From an uncultured cyanobacterium (lineage in GTDB: Bacteria > Cyanobacteriota > Vampirovibrionia > Gastranaerophilales > Gastranaerophilaceae), in NCBI GenBank assembly GCA_945836835.1, contig CAMAML010000084.1:1-6034 (forward strand): a stretch of DNA of 6,034 nt. Direction: 5' to 3'. Each line of letters starts with the position of its first letter. The first letter of the stretch is position 1. Under the pieces are notes generated by a model that saw only the letters and a program-made list of their open reading frames with translations, was not told where the DNA came from and searched no databases. A program made the translations under genes and the position numbers. This document shows positions 5,070 to 6,034 of the stretch, piece after piece.

Positions 5070-5075
5070 ATTATA
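5070..5075 (-). promoter_or_regulatory. Possible -10 box of the AI-2E transporter gene
   Basis: Perfect TATAAT on the - strand, 25 bases before the start codon, with the ribosome site in between. No good -35 is visible 16-18 bp upstream, so it is weak or activator-dependent. The surrounding 107-bp gap (5045-5151) otherwise holds only an imperfect GAGAAA/TTTCTC inverted repeat (5116-5121/5145-5150) without a T-tract. Confidence 0.4.
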
Positions 5076-5151
5076 TGTTAGCTTAAAATAAACGGATATT
5101 CAAGGGTGCAGTAGGGAGAAAAAGTGCATGTCGGCATCGTAGACTTTCTCA

Positions 5152-5628
5152 TTAAATAATTTCTTCTAACATCAATAGTTTTCTCTTAAGCTCAACTCCG
5201 CAGGCAAAGCCTGTCAAGTCACCATTTTTGCCGACAACCCTATGGCAAGGGATAAGGATTAGTATCGGGTTTTTGTTGCACGCCGCCCCGACAGCCCGCT
5301 GTGCGTTTGGTGAACCTATATTCCGTGCAATATCCCGATAAGACTTGACTGTCCCATAAGGGATTTTCAAAAGTTCCGCCCAAACCCGTTTTTGAAAATC
5401 CGTACCTTCGGGGTTAAGTTTCAGTTCAAAAGATTTTCTCTTTCCGGAAAAATATTCATCCGCTTGACGGCAAAACTCGTAAAATGTCGGGTTTGGGAGG
5501 GGGTTACTTGGCTTACCCCCGAACTTTTGGCAAACTTCCCCGATGAGTTTTACGCCCGAGATAAAATCGTCCCGAATTGTAACTTCCAGTACGCCTATCG
5601 GCGAATTGTAACAAAACAGCTCTTCCAT
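5152..5628 (-). CDS. ogt: Methylated-DNA--protein-cysteine methyltransferase (O6-alkylguanine repair)
   Basis: It repairs O6-methylguanine in DNA by moving the alkyl group irreversibly to its own cysteine, the acceptor Cys128 in ILIPCHRVVG. Other family residues are present: the YGTVKSY helix-turn-helix start (Tyr91), the Arg finger in AQRAVG (Arg111), Asn120 in the NKNP block and the substrate-loop region GDLTGFACG. The 158-residue length is normal for a single-domain Ogt, without the Ada regulatory part. The N-terminal 70 residues are the variable domain. No Shine-Dalgarno precedes the ATG; a TATAAT lies at 5640-5635, so the message may be leaderless. It follows the DUF4325 gene by 37 bases on the same strand. 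Confidence 0.95.
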   Translation of the reverse strand: MEELFCYNSPIGVLEVTIRDDFISGVKLIGEVCQKFGGKPSNPLPNPTFYEFCRQADEYFSGKRKSFELKLNPEGTDFQKRVWAELLKIPYGTVKSYRDIARNIGSPNAQRAVGAACNKNPILILIPCHRVVGKNGDLTGFACGVELKRKLLMLEEII

Positions 5629-5634
5629 ATGTGA

Positions 5635-5640
5635 ATTATA
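5635..5640 (-). promoter_or_regulatory. Possible -10 box of ogt giving a leaderless mRNA
   Basis: TATAAT ends six bases before the A of the ogt ATG, which is the usual distance from -10 to the transcription start. If used, the RNA would begin at or next to the start codon, fitting the missing ribosome site. No convincing -35 is seen (AT-rich TAATTA at a 17-bp distance), so this could be chance in AT-rich DNA. Confidence 0.35.
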
Positions 5641-5665
5641 TTACAAAAACAGGTAAATAATTATT

Positions 5666-5959
5666 TTATTTAATTTCATTTAACCGTTCATTTATACTTG
5701 AGTTTATAATAGTTTTGATAAAATTATTTGCATTTTTAATTTTGACATTTCTAAGAAAAGTATCTTTGCCAACTTCAACCAGTACTTTAGCAATTAATTC
5801 ATCGGCAAATGAACTGGAAATACTCTCCACGTTTTCAAAATCCAATACGATATTTGTTTCCGATAAAATCGCATTACGAATATTAGAACTTAAGTTTTTT
5901 GCAAGTTCTCTTAACCCAAGAATTGAACCGGTTTCACTTAATTTTAATACTTGTATCAT
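5666..5959 (-). CDS. STAS-like DUF4325 domain protein
   Basis: The 97-residue protein is one small alpha/beta domain. A helical RELAKNLSSNIRNAI segment (about 17-31) is followed by the strand NIVLDFENVESISSSFADELIAKV (about 36-59). This LDF-x(3)-SISSSFADEL block is typical of DUF4325, a relative of STAS/anti-sigma-antagonist domains. It ends with NNFIKTIINSSINERL. Such proteins are often encoded beside a histidine-kinase-like ATPase and are thought to act by protein-protein switching; their exact role is unknown. Any partner would lie right of the window. No Shine-Dalgarno is visible before the ATG, and a strong hairpin (5971-5990) sits 11 bases upstream. The domain call rests on pattern recognition, not a search. 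Confidence 0.75.
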   Translation of the reverse strand: MIQVLKLSETGSILGLRELAKNLSSNIRNAILSETNIVLDFENVESISSSFADELIAKVLVEVGKDTFLRNVKIKNANNFIKTIINSSINERLNEIK

Positions 5960-5970
5960 CAGTTATGTAG

Positions 5971-5990
5971 GTCGGTTTTACCAAACCGAC
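5971..5990. other. Hairpin upstream of the DUF4325 gene
   Basis: Perfect 8-bp inverted repeat GTCGGTTT/AAACCGAC with a 4-base loop (TACC). No T-tract follows on either strand, so it is not a standard terminator. In the DUF4325 mRNA it would sit directly before the start codon; it may also be a dispersed palindromic repeat. The remaining bases to 6034 have stops in all three - strand frames, so an upstream gene could end there but cannot be identified. Confidence 0.6.
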
Positions 5991-6034
5991 AATAAATTTC
6001 TCATTTCATCTGACAATTTTTCTCAAACTGCAAG

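Noticed and set aside
5101..5151. Terminator after ogt
   Set aside because: The GAGAAA/TTTCTC inverted repeat is imperfect with a long loop and has no T-tract on the - strand.

Overview
The window has three parts: an anaerobic pyruvate formate-lyase (PFL) operon on the + strand, a convergent group of three genes on the - strand, and, upstream of the operon, a tandem array of small structured repeats. The organism is a bacterium with an AT-leaning genome and strong AGGAGG-type ribosome binding sites. PFL plus its activase points to fermentative, anaerobic metabolism. The sequence alone does not fix the phylum; a Firmicutes-like or other gut-type anaerobe fits.

Region 1 (1-755) holds two complete tandem units, at 111-340 and 468-696, about 357 bp apart, plus the 3' tip of a third unit at the left edge (1-19). 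Each unit has a TTTACA-17-TACAAT promoter and a strong Shine-Dalgarno sequence. Each encodes a 26-residue, very hydrophobic peptide. The RNA 5' end is complementary to its own 3' end. A consensus-like promoter on the opposite strand (TTGACA-17-AATAAT) would drive a roughly 80-nt antisense RNA across the 3' half of the unit, ending at an intrinsic terminator that overlaps the end of the peptide gene. This is the layout of a type I toxin-antitoxin module (Fst/TxpA-like 3' overlap, Ldr/Ibs-like tandem copies). I do not recognise the peptide family. Toxicity is inferred, not shown.

Region 2 (761-3999) is the pfl operon: pflB, a separate small gene for the glycyl-radical domain, and pflA. The PflB core carries the catalytic Cys413-Cys414 pair but ends at an amber codon before the radical domain. 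The 83-residue downstream protein carries the RVSGYAV motif with the radical glycine (Gly54) and has its own ribosome binding site. PflA is the radical-SAM enzyme that would install the radical. The two PFL parts are in the same reading frame, so amber readthrough is an alternative to a true two-subunit enzyme.

Region 3 (4022-5959, - strand) holds, in order of transcription, a STAS-like DUF4325 protein, an O6-methylguanine-DNA methyltransferase (ogt), and an AI-2E-family membrane transporter. They are co-oriented, but each has a sizeable gap or its own promoter-like sequence, so co-transcription is uncertain. The last 75 bases hold a strong hairpin and no convincing gene.
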